Assembly (NCBI GenBank): GCA_005116775.1
Contig: SWDN01000003.1
Coordinates: 325,905-389,904 of the forward strand
From: Nitrospira sp.
GTDB lineage: Bacteria > Nitrospirota > Nitrospiria > Nitrospirales > Nitrospiraceae
Length of the DNA stretch: 64,000 nt
Reading direction: 5' to 3'
The notes under the pieces were generated by a model. The model had not been told where the DNA came from. It did no database searches and was given only the letters and a program-made list of their open reading frames with translations. Numbering within the stretch: position 1 is the stretch's first letter; the number at the start of each line of letters is the position of its first letter. Both the position numbers and the translations under genes were made by a program. Positions 37,624 through 46,684 of the stretch are shown here, piece by piece.

Positions 37624-38802
37624 ATGTTTCGGAATCTGAAAATCGGAAGCAAACTCGTATTGCTTGGACTTATATTCAGCATACCGGTCGCTGTCCTCCT
37701 GTTCTTGCTTATCAAGGAGCAAAACATCGCGATCGAGTTCGGTCAGAAGGAACGCTTGGGTGTTGAATACATCAATCCGGTTCGACACCTGCTCCATGAC
37801 ATTCAGAAGCATCAAGTCGCGTTTCTCAACGGATCGTCTGAAGCTTCTGCACTGGAGAAACAAATCGAACAGGATATTCGATCGGCCCAGGAGGTCGATA
37901 GTCGTTATGGGAAAGATTTAAAAACAACCCACGGCCTATCTGGGCTGGTAGAGAAGTGGTCTACGACAAAATCCTTAATTCTTCGCAGTTCCAGCAATGC
38001 CAAACCTGAAAATATCAACTCGGCGTATGACGACATCATCGACAAGTCGATCTTGCCACTCATCATCCAGGCGGGAGATACCTCGAATCTCATCTTGGAC
38101 CCCGATCTCGATAGTTACTATGCGATGGATAACGTCGTCCTCAATTTGCCTGCACTTGGGCAATTGATCGCTCAGACCAACGCGCACGTCGCCGACCTGA
38201 TTGCGACACGTGAAAACATGGAATCTAAGAAGCAGCTTATATCGTTCCTTTTGGCGAGGATCGAGCCGACAGTGGAGCGGTTAAACACCGGACTTCAGAC
38301 CGCCATCAATCAGAATCCTTCCTTGCGCGGCAAGCTCTCTCTCCCCCTTCGCACACACCTCGAGGCAGTGAAGGCCTTCGACGATACAATCCGACGCCAG
38401 GTCTTGGACGCGGGACCGAGTGAGTTCGCAAAACTCGATCTGAAGTCCATGAGCGCGAACGGTTTGAAAACCCTTGAGTCCAATTATGCGATGTATGACG
38501 TCACCATAGGCGTCCTTGACGACCTGCTCGCCACTCGCATAGGCGGCTTCAATCAACGCCGTGGAGCTTCGCTAGGCGCCGTCGGTATCAGTATTGTTTT
38601 TGCCGCGCTGTTCGTTTTCTCAATTGGACGCAGCATCAGCAAGCCACTCGCCGAACTTAGAGAAGCAATGGATCGTATCGGCAAAGGAGACTTGAATACC
38701 CCGACCAACATCGATCGGAAAGATGAAATTGGTCAGCTGGCAGGGGCGATCAACCGGCTGCAAAAAACTCTACAAGGCGGCGGTAAAATGAAGGCTGCCT
38801 AG
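37624..38802 (+). CDS. Membrane receptor with HAMP domain but no signalling output
   Basis: 392 residues, AGGAGG seven bases before ATG. Helix 1 (about 12-30) and helix 2 (about 318-338) enclose a large helical periplasmic domain (about 32-315). This is followed by one HAMP domain (SISKPLAELREAMDRIGKGDLNTP) and the chain ends 30 residues later in KMKAA. There is no methyl-accepting, kinase or GGDEF domain. The layout suggests a sensor that works through a separate partner, or a chemoreceptor that lost its tail. The stop is followed by a hairpin. Confidence 0.75.
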   Translation: MFRNLKIGSKLVLLGLIFSIPVAVLLFLLIKEQNIAIEFGQKERLGVEYINPVRHLLHDIQKHQVAFLNGSSEASALEKQIEQDIRSAQEVDSRYGKDLKTTHGLSGLVEKWSTTKSLILRSSSNAKPENINSAYDDIIDKSILPLIIQAGDTSNLILDPDLDSYYAMDNVVLNLPALGQLIAQTNAHVADLIATRENMESKKQLISFLLARIEPTVERLNTGLQTAINQNPSLRGKLSLPLRTHLEAVKAFDDTIRRQVLDAGPSEFAKLDLKSMSANGLKTLESNYAMYDVTIGVLDDLLATRIGGFNQRRGASLGAVGISIVFAALFVFSIGRSISKPLAELREAMDRIGKGDLNTPTNIDRKDEIGQLAGAINRLQKTLQGGGKMKAA

Positions 38803-38854
38803 AAACCACGTTTACGGAATTGTATAAAGAAGATTCCCGCAGCAGCTTACTCCG

Positions 38855-38881
38855 CCTTCGTAGCCACTTTGGCTGCGAAGG
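38855..38881. terminator. Hairpin between convergent genes
   Basis: CCTTCGTAGCC (38855-38865), ACTTT loop, GGCTGCGAAGG (38871-38881): an 11-bp stem with one T-G wobble. It lies between the HAMP receptor stop and the end of the cobalamin operon. There is no T-run on either side, so termination is only suggested. Confidence 0.45.
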
Positions 38882-38982
38882 CCGGAAGCGGCGGGGCATC
38901 CTGCCGGCGACAACACGACCGGTTTTCCCCTTGCACCCATTCTCATATTGATCTTTGTGAAACCAATCAGCGGCGCCTGTCT

Positions 38983-40515
38983 TCATCGACCGTCACACAA
39001 CGGATAGATCGCGCGCATGTTGACACACGCTTCCAGGTGATCAGCCCATCGATCCATCTCGGCACTCAATTGTGTTGCGACAAGTTGAGACGCATGAAGA
39101 GAAAGAGGCGCGAGCCCCTTTCGGGCACGTGCGCGATTCAACCAACCCCTGCGGAACTCAACTTGATCGAACAGACCATGAATGCTGGTGCCCCAGACAC
39201 GGCCATCTTCGCTCGCAGCACCCTCCTCATTCATCGCATTGCCTTCCCGGATTTCAGATGCTTCGATGTGAAAACAAGGGTTGACGGTTCCACGACTGGT
39301 GCGTCCCATGTGGATTTCATACCCACAGACCGACGCTTGCTGTTCCACGCCACGTAGCAACGATACGGCTCGCACCTGCCGGCAGATCTTTGGCGCATCG
39401 AGTTCCGTCGTCACATCGAGATACCCTAATCCTCTTGACGTGCCTCCTCGCTCTAAGCCTTTTGGATCGGCGATCTCTTGCCCAAGCATCTGATAACCCC
39501 CACAGATCCCGACTAGCTCACCTTTACGCTGCACATGGGACTCCATGGCAGCCGGGAACCCAGAAGCCACAAGATAGTCGAGGTCTTCAAGTGTATTCTT
39601 GCTCCCAGGAAGGATCACCACGTCGGCTCCTCGGAGATCATCCGGCGAAGCAGCAAATCGAAGCGCCACATCTTTCTCAGCAGCCAACGCATTAAAGTCC
39701 GTGAAGTTGCTCATACGAGGCAGCAGAACCACCGCCACGTTTGTGAGATCAGGCTTAAACTGAACCGATTGTGAGCGACCGAGATCCAGACTATCTTCTT
39801 GATCCAGCCGAAGGTCTCGAAGAAACGGGACGACTCCGAGAACTGGAATACCCGTGCGCGCCTCAAGAATACGAACACCATCTTCAAACAGTCGACGATC
39901 TCCGCGGAACTTATTCACAATCACGCCGCGCACACGGCGACGTTCATGAGGCGCCAACAAGTCGAGCGTCCCGATGATCTGGGCGAAGACCCCGCCCCGA
40001 TCGATATCTGCCACCAACAAGACTGACGCATCGGCCAACTCGACCACAGGCCAATTCACCATGTCTCGATCTCGAAGATTGATCTCCGCGGCGCTCCCCG
40101 CCCCTTCGATCACGACACACTCATACTCGGTGGCCAGTCGCGCATAACACTCTCGAACAACGTTGAAGAGTGTCTCTTTCCTCTCAAAGTAAGCGAGCGC
40201 GTCCAGCGCCTCGTACACCTTTCCTCTCACAACGACCTGGGACCGTGAGTCGGATTCAGGCTTCAACAGGATGGGATTCATATCTACTGTCGGCTCAATC
40301 CCACAAGCCTGAGCTTGCAGTGCCTGTGCCCTGCCGATCTCTCCACCATCAAGCGTCACGAAAGAATTCAGCGCCATGTTCTGTGCTTTGAACGGCGCAA
40401 CCCGCACACCTTTGCGTGACAAGAGTCTGCAGATCCCAGCGACAATGAGGCTCTTCCCCACGTCGGAGCCGGTCCCAAGAATCGCAAGAGCGTTGGTCGA
40501 TCCCTCAAACATCAT
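38983..40515 (-). CDS. cobQ: Cobyric acid synthase
   Basis: 510 residues, complete. N-terminal ATPase part with GTGSDVGKSLIVAGICR and PFKAQNMALNS; C-terminal glutamine amidotransferase with ICGGYQMLGQEI (nucleophile Cys replaced context GICGGYQ) and VWGTSIHGLFDQ. It amidates four side chains of adenosylcobyrinic acid a,c-diamide using glutamine and ATP. Last gene of the cobT-cobS-cbiB-cobD-cbiZ-cobQ run; its start overlaps the cbiZ stop. Confidence 0.92.
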   Translation of the reverse strand: MMFEGSTNALAILGTGSDVGKSLIVAGICRLLSRKGVRVAPFKAQNMALNSFVTLDGGEIGRAQALQAQACGIEPTVDMNPILLKPESDSRSQVVVRGKVYEALDALAYFERKETLFNVVRECYARLATEYECVVIEGAGSAAEINLRDRDMVNWPVVELADASVLLVADIDRGGVFAQIIGTLDLLAPHERRRVRGVIVNKFRGDRRLFEDGVRILEARTGIPVLGVVPFLRDLRLDQEDSLDLGRSQSVQFKPDLTNVAVVLLPRMSNFTDFNALAAEKDVALRFAASPDDLRGADVVILPGSKNTLEDLDYLVASGFPAAMESHVQRKGELVGICGGYQMLGQEIADPKGLERGGTSRGLGYLDVTTELDAPKICRQVRAVSLLRGVEQQASVCGYEIHMGRTSRGTVNPCFHIEASEIREGNAMNEEGAASEDGRVWGTSIHGLFDQVEFRRGWLNRARARKGLAPLSLHASQLVATQLSAEMDRWADHLEACVNMRAIYPLCDGR

Positions 40516-41272
40516 GAGAACTTTTTATGGGCCGAGATACCGCACGGCGAACCTGCCAACGCGCATAACGATCAAGCCCCTCTGCGACAGCCGTCTCAAT
40601 CGCTCGCCCGACGAGTTCACCGAAAATCGTGTGGGTGCCACTATACCGCTGAGGAGGCCCCTCTCCACTTACGACCACGACTGCGTCTGTTCCGGTTCCT
40701 GTCGCCCCCGATCGTCCGGTCCAACTCTTTACCTTGGCTCGTAGCAAGACCGCCGTTTTCGCTTCTGTTGCCACCTGCACCACTCCAACCATCGCCGAAG
40801 CGGACAGACGAGCATTGGTCACAAGAATCAGATTGATCGTGCCAGGATGCGTCTCGCTGTCGGCATGCTGTTTCGGCGTCGCTGCTTCCCCCGCCCGCAC
40901 AGCATTCGAAGTCCCAACCGTCACAAATCCTTCAACCCAGATATTCTCATTGGCCTCTCGCACCGTTACCAAATCTGCAAGCGACACGGCCGTCATAAGG
41001 CCGACGAATTTGTCGCAGATGCCGAGCGATGTCGCCAGCTTGCTCAGCGTCCTGGCAGGATCTGCACATCGCGCGTTTGCGCCAATATCGGGACCATCTA
41101 TGTCAATTGGTTTGGCCGCTACTTGATGGTTCAAGATATACCTGGCTCGCGTGATCCCTCCCGCCCTGGGAGCGGAGGAAAGAACAGATCGACGGCTCCC
41201 CAGATCGACAATAAGCGTGTTCCCTCTGACTCTAAAGGACGTCTGCATCGTGTGCCTGCGTACCTTCCTCAT
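40505..41272 (-). CDS. cbiZ: Adenosylcobinamide amidohydrolase
   Basis: About 255 residues from ATG 41272, which overlaps the cobD stop (ATGA). Family features: WVEGFVTVGTSNAVRAGE, GTINLILVTNARLSASAMVG, TEAKTAVLL and GTGTDAVVVVSG. CbiZ removes the aminopropanol arm of adenosylcobinamide (or pseudo-B12), letting the cell rebuild the nucleotide loop from salvaged corrinoids. Within a biosynthetic operon that also has cbiB it points to remodelling as well as synthesis. Confidence 0.85.
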   Translation of the reverse strand: MRKVRRHTMQTSFRVRGNTLIVDLGSRRSVLSSAPRAGGITRARYILNHQVAAKPIDIDGPDIGANARCADPARTLSKLATSLGICDKFVGLMTAVSLADLVTVREANENIWVEGFVTVGTSNAVRAGEAATPKQHADSETHPGTINLILVTNARLSASAMVGVVQVATEAKTAVLLRAKVKSWTGRSGATGTGTDAVVVVSGEGPPQRYSGTHTIFGELVGRAIETAVAEGLDRYARWQVRRAVSRPIKSSHDV

Positions 41273-42363
41273 GACTGTATCTTCCTCAAGCAACCTCCAA
41301 GAGCTGCTATCAATCGTCGATTCTCTTTCGCGGTCTTGATTGCCACACGAATCATCTGCGTGGTCAGACCCGGCAACGCCGAACAGTCTCGGACGAGCAG
41401 GTCTTCAGAAGCCAGGCGGTCAGTCACCTCACCGGCGCAAGTCCATGCAGGGAGCTCGATCAACACAAAATTCACGGCTGATGGGTATGCTCGCATGGCA
41501 GGCACCGAACGGAGTCCGCACATGAATCGCGAGCGCTCCTGTTTCATGAATGTGCGGCTTCGTGCCGCATAGGTACGATCGCGCAGCACCGAGAAGGAAA
41601 CATCTTGGACCAGTGAGTTCACCGACCAGGGTGGCTGCCGATCCTGTATCTGACCCACAACCTTGCTTGCGGCAAGGAGATACCCGATTCGAAGACCCGG
41701 CATCGCATAGAACTTTGTCAGACTGCGCAAAACCATCATGCGCGGATACTCATTCAGCATCGAGACAACGGACTGTGTCTGACAATAGTCAATAAAGGCC
41801 TCATCGACAATTAACCACGCCTGCTGCCGATCGGCGGCCTCGGCAAGCTCGCGCACACACCACCGGTTCATCACTCGCCCGGTCGGGTTATTCGGATTGC
41901 AGAGGAATACCGCGTCGAATCTCGATCTTCCGGCAGTGAGCTCTTTGAGAACGTCTTGTACGGGAGGGCGAAAACGTTCCTCTCGTCTGGCGTGAACATA
42001 CTGGACCACGCTTCCTGCATCCGTCAGCGCATGCGCGTACTCCTCAAACGTGGGACCGATAATGAGCGCGGACTCGATCGCGAGCGCACGAGGCAGCAGG
42101 TGAATCAGTTCCGTCGAGCCGTTGCCGACGAGGATCATGTCCGGATCGACGCAACAATGCTGCGCTAATGCGTGTCTGAGCTTCCAACAAGCAGGGTCCG
42201 GATAGTGCACAATCTGTTGAAGCGCAGAACGAATCGCACGAACCCCGGACGCAGGAAAACCCAGCGGATTGATGTTCGCGCTAAAATCCACAATCTGATC
42301 GACGGAAATCCGCCGTTCACGGGCCACTTTGTGAACATTCCCTCCATGAGTGGGTTGCGTCAT
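41269..42363 (-). CDS. cobD: L-threonine-O-3-phosphate decarboxylase
   Basis: 364 residues from ATG 42363, overlapping the cbiB stop by ATGA. It is a fold-type I PLP enzyme: VGNGSTELIHLLPRAL, NPNNPTGRVM, and the PLP-binding Lys in RSLTKFYAMPGLRIGYL. The N-terminal THGGN...FSANINPLGFP is diagnostic of CobD/CobC rather than histidinol-phosphate aminotransferase. It makes (R)-1-amino-2-propanol phosphate, the linker joined to cobyric acid by CbiB. Confidence 0.88.
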   Translation of the reverse strand: MTQPTHGGNVHKVARERRISVDQIVDFSANINPLGFPASGVRAIRSALQQIVHYPDPACWKLRHALAQHCCVDPDMILVGNGSTELIHLLPRALAIESALIIGPTFEEYAHALTDAGSVVQYVHARREERFRPPVQDVLKELTAGRSRFDAVFLCNPNNPTGRVMNRWCVRELAEAADRQQAWLIVDEAFIDYCQTQSVVSMLNEYPRMMVLRSLTKFYAMPGLRIGYLLAASKVVGQIQDRQPPWSVNSLVQDVSFSVLRDRTYAARSRTFMKQERSRFMCGLRSVPAMRAYPSAVNFVLIELPAWTCAGEVTDRLASEDLLVRDCSALPGLTTQMIRVAIKTAKENRRLIAALGGCLRKIQS

Positions 42364-43322
42364 CCCCTCACCATGACAAGCCATCCCATCCCCAAGAGAA
42401 CTCCCAAGAGACTGGTCCAAATCATGAGCGTGAGCGCTCTGCCAATGTGATCCCTCGTCAGGGGCTGACCCGGATCACCAAGGCATGGGCGTTCAACAGG
42501 AAAACCGTCATAGCGATTGACCCCTCCCAATTGCACCCCCAGCGCGCCTGCCATCGCCGCTTCCGGGCGCCCACTGTTCGGACTGGGATGTCGTTCGCCG
42601 TCACGAAGCAAGATGTTCCAGGCGCGCTGCATCGCATCCCAGGATCGCGAAACGATTCCCACAGACAGGACCAGCAAGAATGCCGTAATACGAGCAGGAA
42701 GAAAATTTGCCACGTCATCCAAACGCGCCGACGCCCAACCGAACCAACGATACCGATCGTCCAAATGGCCGATCATCGAATCCAACGTGCTCACCGCCTT
42801 ATACGCAAGAGCCAAGGGAGCCCCTCCGAGCGCTAAATAAAATAGCGGCGCCATGATACCGTCAGCCGTGCTTTCCGCAATCGTTTCTACCGTTGCGCGG
42901 ACAATGTCAGATTCGCTCATCTCCTCAGTATCTCGTCCGACAATCTTCGCAACTGCCGTGCGCGCTTCTGCCAAGGAGGCGGATTCAAGCGCCCGTTGTA
43001 CCGCTAAGACATGATCGATCAGATCGCGAGCCGCAAGCGTAGTCCAAGCGATCAACACAGCAACTGCGCTTCCCCATAGAGAATCGATTGAATGACCCAA
43101 CCAGATGAGCGACGCACCACCCGCATAGGCTCCACAGGGCAAGGCGACAGCCAGCAACAATCCTGCGATCCGTTGTTTGGCGGGAGAGAGCAGGAGTCGA
43201 TAGACCAGCCGGTCGCACCGATCAACGAGGAACCCCATCCAACGCACCGGGTGTGGAAACCAACGAGGGTCTCCGACCGCAGCGTCTAACAGACAGGCCA
43301 CTGCGAGTTCACCTCCGGTCAT
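42360..43322 (-). CDS. cbiB: Adenosylcobinamide-phosphate synthase
   Basis: 320 residues, integral membrane. N-terminal ACLLDAAVGDPRWFPHPVRWMG is the family hallmark, with AESTADGIMAPLFYLALGGAP and STLDSMIGHLDDRYRWFG in the middle. It joins cobyric acid to aminopropanol (phosphate). Overlaps cobS by ATGA and cobD by ATGA. Confidence 0.92.
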   Translation of the reverse strand: MTGGELAVACLLDAAVGDPRWFPHPVRWMGFLVDRCDRLVYRLLLSPAKQRIAGLLLAVALPCGAYAGGASLIWLGHSIDSLWGSAVAVLIAWTTLAARDLIDHVLAVQRALESASLAEARTAVAKIVGRDTEEMSESDIVRATVETIAESTADGIMAPLFYLALGGAPLALAYKAVSTLDSMIGHLDDRYRWFGWASARLDDVANFLPARITAFLLVLSVGIVSRSWDAMQRAWNILLRDGERHPSPNSGRPEAAMAGALGVQLGGVNRYDGFPVERPCLGDPGQPLTRDHIGRALTLMIWTSLLGVLLGMGWLVMVRG

Positions 43323-44080
43323 CGGAAGAGCGCCACGGGAACGATCACAATAAAAAGAATCTCTGAAATTTCGTTCGTCGCCCCCAGCAAGTCACCTGTG
43401 ACGCCGCCGAACATACGATGAAACCAGGCTGTCAAAAGGCGAATGAGAATTGCGCCGATGAGAAGACAGCACACCGCAGCCCATGGACCCAACGACAGCG
43501 TCAACGCCAGCCCTGCCGTGATGGTTGCCGCACACACGTGTAGCCAGGACACATGCGCGAGGAACGGTTGCGCCAGTCCTCCTTCCGATCGAGCATAGGT
43601 TACCTGAAACGCCCCCACGACCATCGCCCATCGCCCGACCACCGGCATACTCATCAGCACCGCGATATGCTCACCGGTCGGCAGAGCATTGAGCCCTGCA
43701 TACCGTAGGACAAGCGCAAGAAACAGCCCTGTCGCCCCGATTGCGCCAATGTGCGCGTCCTTCATAATCGCCAGGCGCGCGTGCGCGGTTCGCCCACCCG
43801 CCAGGCCGTCCACCATATCGGCCAGGCCGTCCAGATGAAGACCGCGCGTGATCGCGACAAGCAGAACGATCAATACGATATTCGTGACCTGGGAAGAAAA
43901 GACCTGCGCCAGGGCCATATCTCCTGCAGCCAGTACCGCTCCAAGCAGACAGCCGACCGTAGGATACCAGCTCATGGAGGCAGCCAACTCCTCCGGCTTG
44001 GCATCGTGGGTCGAACGGCTGAGCGGAATGGCCGTCAGAAACTGCCAGGCAAACAGAAACGTTCGCAGCACCGCGGTCAT
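43319..44080 (-). CDS. cobS: Cobalamin-5'-phosphate synthase
   Basis: 253 residues with about six membrane helices. The active-site region TRGLHLDGLADMVDGLAGGRTAHARLAIMKD matches the CobS Asp-rich motif DGxADxxDG. It joins adenosyl-GDP-cobinamide to alpha-ribazole-phosphate. Overlaps cobT by ATGA upstream. Confidence 0.92.
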   Translation of the reverse strand: MTAVLRTFLFAWQFLTAIPLSRSTHDAKPEELAASMSWYPTVGCLLGAVLAAGDMALAQVFSSQVTNIVLIVLLVAITRGLHLDGLADMVDGLAGGRTAHARLAIMKDAHIGAIGATGLFLALVLRYAGLNALPTGEHIAVLMSMPVVGRWAMVVGAFQVTYARSEGGLAQPFLAHVSWLHVCAATITAGLALTLSLGPWAAVCCLLIGAILIRLLTAWFHRMFGGVTGDLLGATNEISEILFIVIVPVALFR

Positions 44081-44742
44081 GTGTGACGCTCTGACACGCC
44101 TGCCTCGTCGAACGTGGCCATCTCCGTGAGAATCTTGATGGCCGCAAAGACCAAACTCATACCGAGACAGGCGCCGGTGCCTTCCCCCAGACGAAGATCG
44201 AGATCCAACAGCGGCTTCAATCCAAGGTGGTCCAATATCGCCTGATGGCCTCGTTCGACTGACTGATGGGACGCAATGAGATAGTCTTTGCAGCGCGGTT
44301 GCAGACCCACGGCAATCAAGGCGGCAGCTCCAGCGATAAATCCGTCCAACACGATTGGAATGCGAGCCGCTGCCGAACCAAGTATCAATCCGGCCAGGCC
44401 ACCGATTTCCAACCCACCCACTGTGGCAAGCACCTCCATCGCATTCGTTGAATCGGGTCGATGAAGAGCGAGCGCCCGTTGAATCACATCGATCTTGCGC
44501 GCATGACCGACGTCGTCAATCCCTGTTCCCCGTCCTGTAACCTCAGCGACCGGTCGGCGCGTCATGACCGCTGTGATTGCCGAACTGGCCGTCGTGTTAC
44601 CGATCCCCATCTCGCCGGTGCCGATCAAGCCGACTCCCTGCTGAGCCGCTACGGTGGCCAGCTCGATCCCGACTTGAAGCGCCTGCTCCGCCTGAGCAAG
44701 ACTCATCGCCGACTCCACCAGAAAATTCTTCGTGCCGGGCAT
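44077..44742 (-). CDS. cobT: CobT (nicotinate-nucleotide:DMB phosphoribosyltransferase), 5'-truncated
   Basis: 221 residues against about 350 in the family. The retained part runs from GTKNFLVESAMSLAQAEQAL to the end and includes GTGEMGIGNTTASSAI, VLDGFIAGAAAL, ASHQSVERGHQAIL and the catalytic Glu region RLGEGTGACLG. The front about 130 residues, including part of the dimethylbenzimidazole-binding region, are absent. The ATG at 44742 is probably an internal codon. The lost part coincides with a matching loss in lptF 26 bp away, so one deletion appears to have removed both 5' ends and the promoter region between them. Confidence 0.85.
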   Translation of the reverse strand: MPGTKNFLVESAMSLAQAEQALQVGIELATVAAQQGVGLIGTGEMGIGNTTASSAITAVMTRRPVAEVTGRGTGIDDVGHARKIDVIQRALALHRPDSTNAMEVLATVGGLEIGGLAGLILGSAAARIPIVLDGFIAGAAALIAVGLQPRCKDYLIASHQSVERGHQAILDHLGLKPLLDLDLRLGEGTGACLGMSLVFAAIKILTEMATFDEAGVSERHT

Positions 44743-44767
44743 GATTTTTTTATGAATCAGTCCTGGA
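44743..44767. other. Junction between truncated cobT and truncated lptF
   Basis: Only 25 bp separate the first recognisable codons of two divergent genes that both lack their 5' ends. It includes a T7 run but no ribosome site for either gene, no promoter, and no duplicated or inserted DNA. Confidence 0.7.
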
Positions 44768-45586
44768 ATGCAGACTGCGGGCTTGAGCCTCTTTCGATTG
44801 GCTCGTCCCGTGCTGCTTTTCGCCTTGCTCGTGTTCGGGCTGACAGTATGGTTAGCCCAGTGGGGTCAGCCCTGGAGTTCCACAAATCTGAAGAAAGTGG
44901 CGCTGAATCTCCTTCGCGATCAGCTCGTGCTGGCGCTGGACCGAGGAACATTCAACGAGCCTATTCCCAAGATCATGATCTATGTGCCGGATGGAACTCC
45001 CGATCAGGCCACAACCCGTATCTTTGTCTCTGATGAGCGAAAGGCCGACGATCCACGCATCATCGTGGCGCAACATTACGAAGTCATCATGGATACCTCC
45101 GCCGATCAAGTCGCTTTGCGCCTTCAGCATGGGGTCATTCATAGCCGACCGAATCAGGCCGATCAATACGAGCATGTATCTTTTGTCAGTTACGATCTGA
45201 AGCTCCCGCTCAACCAAAGCGGCTACTCCGCCACGGAGGAACGCCCATCGTACGACGCCATTATCGGCCAACTCGCACAATCCCAGTGGCGTGACCCGTC
45301 CGCCCTTCGACGATTGATGGAGTATTACAAAGATCTGGCCTTTCCGACCGCCTCACTGATATTTTGCCTGTTAGGCATCCCCGTCGGCATAGCCTCGAAA
45401 CGATCCGGTCGAATCGGCGGATTCGCGGTAGGCGTACTTGTCGTCATCATCTACTACATGTTGAATATTGCCTGCGAATTCCTCGTCACGACGGCAAGCC
45501 TACCGCCCTTTGCCGGCGCCTGGATACCCAACGGCCTGTTCGCTGTGACCACCGTGGTGTGGTTTTCCATCGTGAGCCGCCGGTAA
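44768..45586 (+). CDS. lptF: LptF (LPS export permease), 5'-truncated
   Basis: 272 residues against about 360 in the family. The chain starts at MQTAGLSLFRLARPVLLFALLVF, which corresponds to the third helix region of LptF/LptG. The amphipathic N-terminus and first two helices (about 85 residues) are missing. The beta-jellyroll (about 45-165) and the last three helices (FPTASLIFCLLGIPVGIASK onwards) are intact. With LptG and LptB it would form the inner-membrane ABC exporter of LPS. No ribosome site precedes the ATG. Confidence 0.82.
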   Translation: MQTAGLSLFRLARPVLLFALLVFGLTVWLAQWGQPWSSTNLKKVALNLLRDQLVLALDRGTFNEPIPKIMIYVPDGTPDQATTRIFVSDERKADDPRIIVAQHYEVIMDTSADQVALRLQHGVIHSRPNQADQYEHVSFVSYDLKLPLNQSGYSATEERPSYDAIIGQLAQSQWRDPSALRRLMEYYKDLAFPTASLIFCLLGIPVGIASKRSGRIGGFAVGVLVVIIYYMLNIACEFLVTTASLPPFAGAWIPNGLFAVTTVVWFSIVSRR

Positions 45587-45590
45587 CCTT

Positions 45591-46682
45591 ATGCCCATTC
45601 TCTTCCGCTATATCCTTCGCGAATACGCCAAAATCTTCATGATGTGTTTCAGCGGCCTGATGACGATTTATCTCGTCATCGATTTCTTCGAAAAAGTGCG
45701 CCGCTTCCTTCGCTACGACGCCGACTGGCTCGACATTCTGACATATTTCCTACTCAAGGTTCCTGCAATCTCTTTCCAAATTGCACCTCTGGCTATCCTC
45801 ATGGCGACATTGCTCACCTTCGGATTACTCTCCCGGGGTCACGAGATTACGGCCATGCGCAGTTGCGGCATCAGTTTACTCTGGATTACTTCCCCATTTG
45901 TTGCTTTCGCATCAGGAATTGCCCTTGTGCTCTTGCTCTTCAGCTCCACTGTCATTCCGTTGGCCGCAATCAAGTCGGAAGAAATTCGAATCACGCGCAT
46001 TGAGAAAAAACCACCCGTCGAAGCCGTAAAACTGAAACAGCCCTGGATGAGAGTGGGTGCCGACAGCCTCATGCATGTCACAAGCGTCTCTGTCGGTGGG
46101 GAACTCTTAGGCGGCGTGCGGCTTTTTCAATTCGACCGCAATTTTCAATTAACCGGGCTGACTGAAGCCGACGAAGCCCGCTACAGTGACTCCTCGTGGA
46201 TCTTGCACGAGGGACGTCACCGACAGTTTTCTCCTGATGGAACGATGTCGACGACCACCTTCGACCAGCAACCTATCGCGATGGCCCTGATTCCCGATGA
46301 CTTCACGACATGGCTCGCCGGGGACACTGAATTCATGACATTCCACGATATTCGGGCCTACTCCAGACGCCGATACCAGCAAGGCGCTCAGGCTATGCGA
46401 CTTACAACAGACTATTACAGCCGAATCGCATTTCCCTTCGTCACCGTCGTCATGGTCCTTGTGGGCATTGCATTGAGTCTGCGCCGGAGCGGGACCAGAG
46501 GGGGCAGCATGGCGATGGGCATTGGACAGGCTCTCGCTATCGGCTTCTGCTATTGGACGACACACTCTATCGCCATTGCCCTCGGCCGTGGCGGAGTCTT
46601 GACACCCTTGATCGCCGCCTGGATAGCCAACACGCTTTTCATGAGTGTCGGCCTGTATCTCATGCTCAAGGTGCGGTATTAG
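45591..46682 (+). CDS. lptG: LptG (LPS export permease)
   Basis: 363 residues, full length. Starts PILFRYILREYAKIFMMCF and has helix 2-3 LRSCGISLLW-like sequence, a periplasmic jellyroll (about 115-270) and three C-terminal helices. Partner of LptF in the LptB2FG complex that takes LPS out of the inner membrane. Four bases after the lptF stop; its intactness makes the lptF truncation stand out. Confidence 0.88.
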   Translation: MPILFRYILREYAKIFMMCFSGLMTIYLVIDFFEKVRRFLRYDADWLDILTYFLLKVPAISFQIAPLAILMATLLTFGLLSRGHEITAMRSCGISLLWITSPFVAFASGIALVLLLFSSTVIPLAAIKSEEIRITRIEKKPPVEAVKLKQPWMRVGADSLMHVTSVSVGGELLGGVRLFQFDRNFQLTGLTEADEARYSDSSWILHEGRHRQFSPDGTMSTTTFDQQPIAMALIPDDFTTWLAGDTEFMTFHDIRAYSRRRYQQGAQAMRLTTDYYSRIAFPFVTVVMVLVGIALSLRRSGTRGGSMAMGIGQALAIGFCYWTTHSIAIALGRGGVLTPLIAAWIANTLFMSVGLYLMLKVRY

Positions 46683-46684
46683 AT

